Shown here in pieces: positions 5,259 through 5,371 of a stretch of 5,371 bases of DNA (position 1 is the stretch's first letter; every line of letters begins with the position of its first letter). This stretch comes from Erysipelotrichia bacterium. Lineage in GTDB: Bacteria; Bacillota_I; Bacilli_A; Erysipelotrichales; Erysipelotrichaceae. A model generated the notes under the pieces. It searched no databases and was not told where the DNA came from. It saw nothing but the letters and a program-made list of their open reading frames with translations. The stretch is taken from the NCBI GenBank assembly GCA_009929095.1, contig SABF01000123.1, positions 1-5,371 of the forward strand, given 5' to 3'. Made by a program: the position numbers and the translations under genes.

Positions 5259-5303
5259 GAAAAACTAAAGATCATCATTGGATCATATCAAGCAGATATA
5301 AAA

Positions 5304-5322
5304 ATGCATCATTGCAATGCAT
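5304..5322. repeat. Palindromic element upstream of ppa
   Basis: ATGCAT (5304-5309) and ATGCAT (5317-5322) flank CATTGCA, and the overlapping CATTGCAATG (5310-5319) is a perfect 10-bp palindrome. A second short inverted repeat, GATAT/ATATC with a TGCTG loop, lies at 5343-5357. They are about 100-150 nt upstream of ppa and could be protein binding sites or belong to a gene beyond the window. Confidence 0.3.
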
Positions 5323-5371
5323 ACGTCTCATTGCCCGTTATCGATATTGCTGATATCAGTCTGTATTGTCC

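Noticed and set aside
4684..5318. Shared CATTGCAAT on both sides of ppa as a possible repeat or attachment site
   Set aside because: A 9-mer recurs often by chance in 5 kb of this composition, and the flanking bases differ.
1..5371. CRISPR arrays, tRNA or rRNA genes, insertion sequences
   Set aside because: No regularly spaced repeats, no tRNA-like cloverleaf, and no transposase or terminal inverted repeats were seen.

Overview
The window looks like chromosomal DNA of a low-to-mid GC Gram-positive bacterium (Bacillota). The reasons are strong AGGAGG-type ribosome binding sites, a near-consensus vegetative promoter, and a surface protein with VaFE-like and SpaA/Cna-B-like domains followed by a proline-rich linker and a VPSTG motif. 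A gut or oral commensal of the Erysipelotrichia or Clostridia type would fit, but this is inference and nothing here fixes the genus.

Left part, + strand (1-1576): the C-terminal 220 residues of a large surface adhesin (1-663) that ends right after VPSTG-VKGR without the usual membrane segment. It is followed by two small unrecognised helical proteins (756-971, 71 aa; 1352-1576, 74 aa) that can be aligned to each other without gaps and may be distant paralogues. Each has a clear ribosome binding site and each is followed within about 35 nt by a long hairpin that lacks a T-run.

Middle (1577-2270): about 700 bases with no gene I can support. Short protein-like stretches interrupted by stops in several frames suggest decayed coding sequence, but this is not proven.

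Right part, - strand: a tight three-gene operon, SDR oxidoreductase (4325-3579), trxA (3562-3239) and trxB (3224-2301), with 16 and 14 nt between genes. It is driven by a good promoter (4397-4369), carries a perfect 7+7 bp inverted repeat between the start of transcription and the ribosome binding site, and ends in a classic terminator (2298-2270). Upstream and separately transcribed is ppa, a family I inorganic pyrophosphatase (5206-4721), with its own hairpin after the stop.

TrxB (NADPH, FAD) would reduce TrxA, whose active site is CAYC and not the usual CGPC. The SDR may share the NADPH pool or be co-regulated with them. The + strand and - strand groups converge on the terminator near 2270-2298. 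Nothing in the window is clearly a new system. The best leads are the paired small proteins, the anchor-less surface protein, and the SDR-trxA-trxB operon with its operator-like palindrome and unusual thioredoxin.
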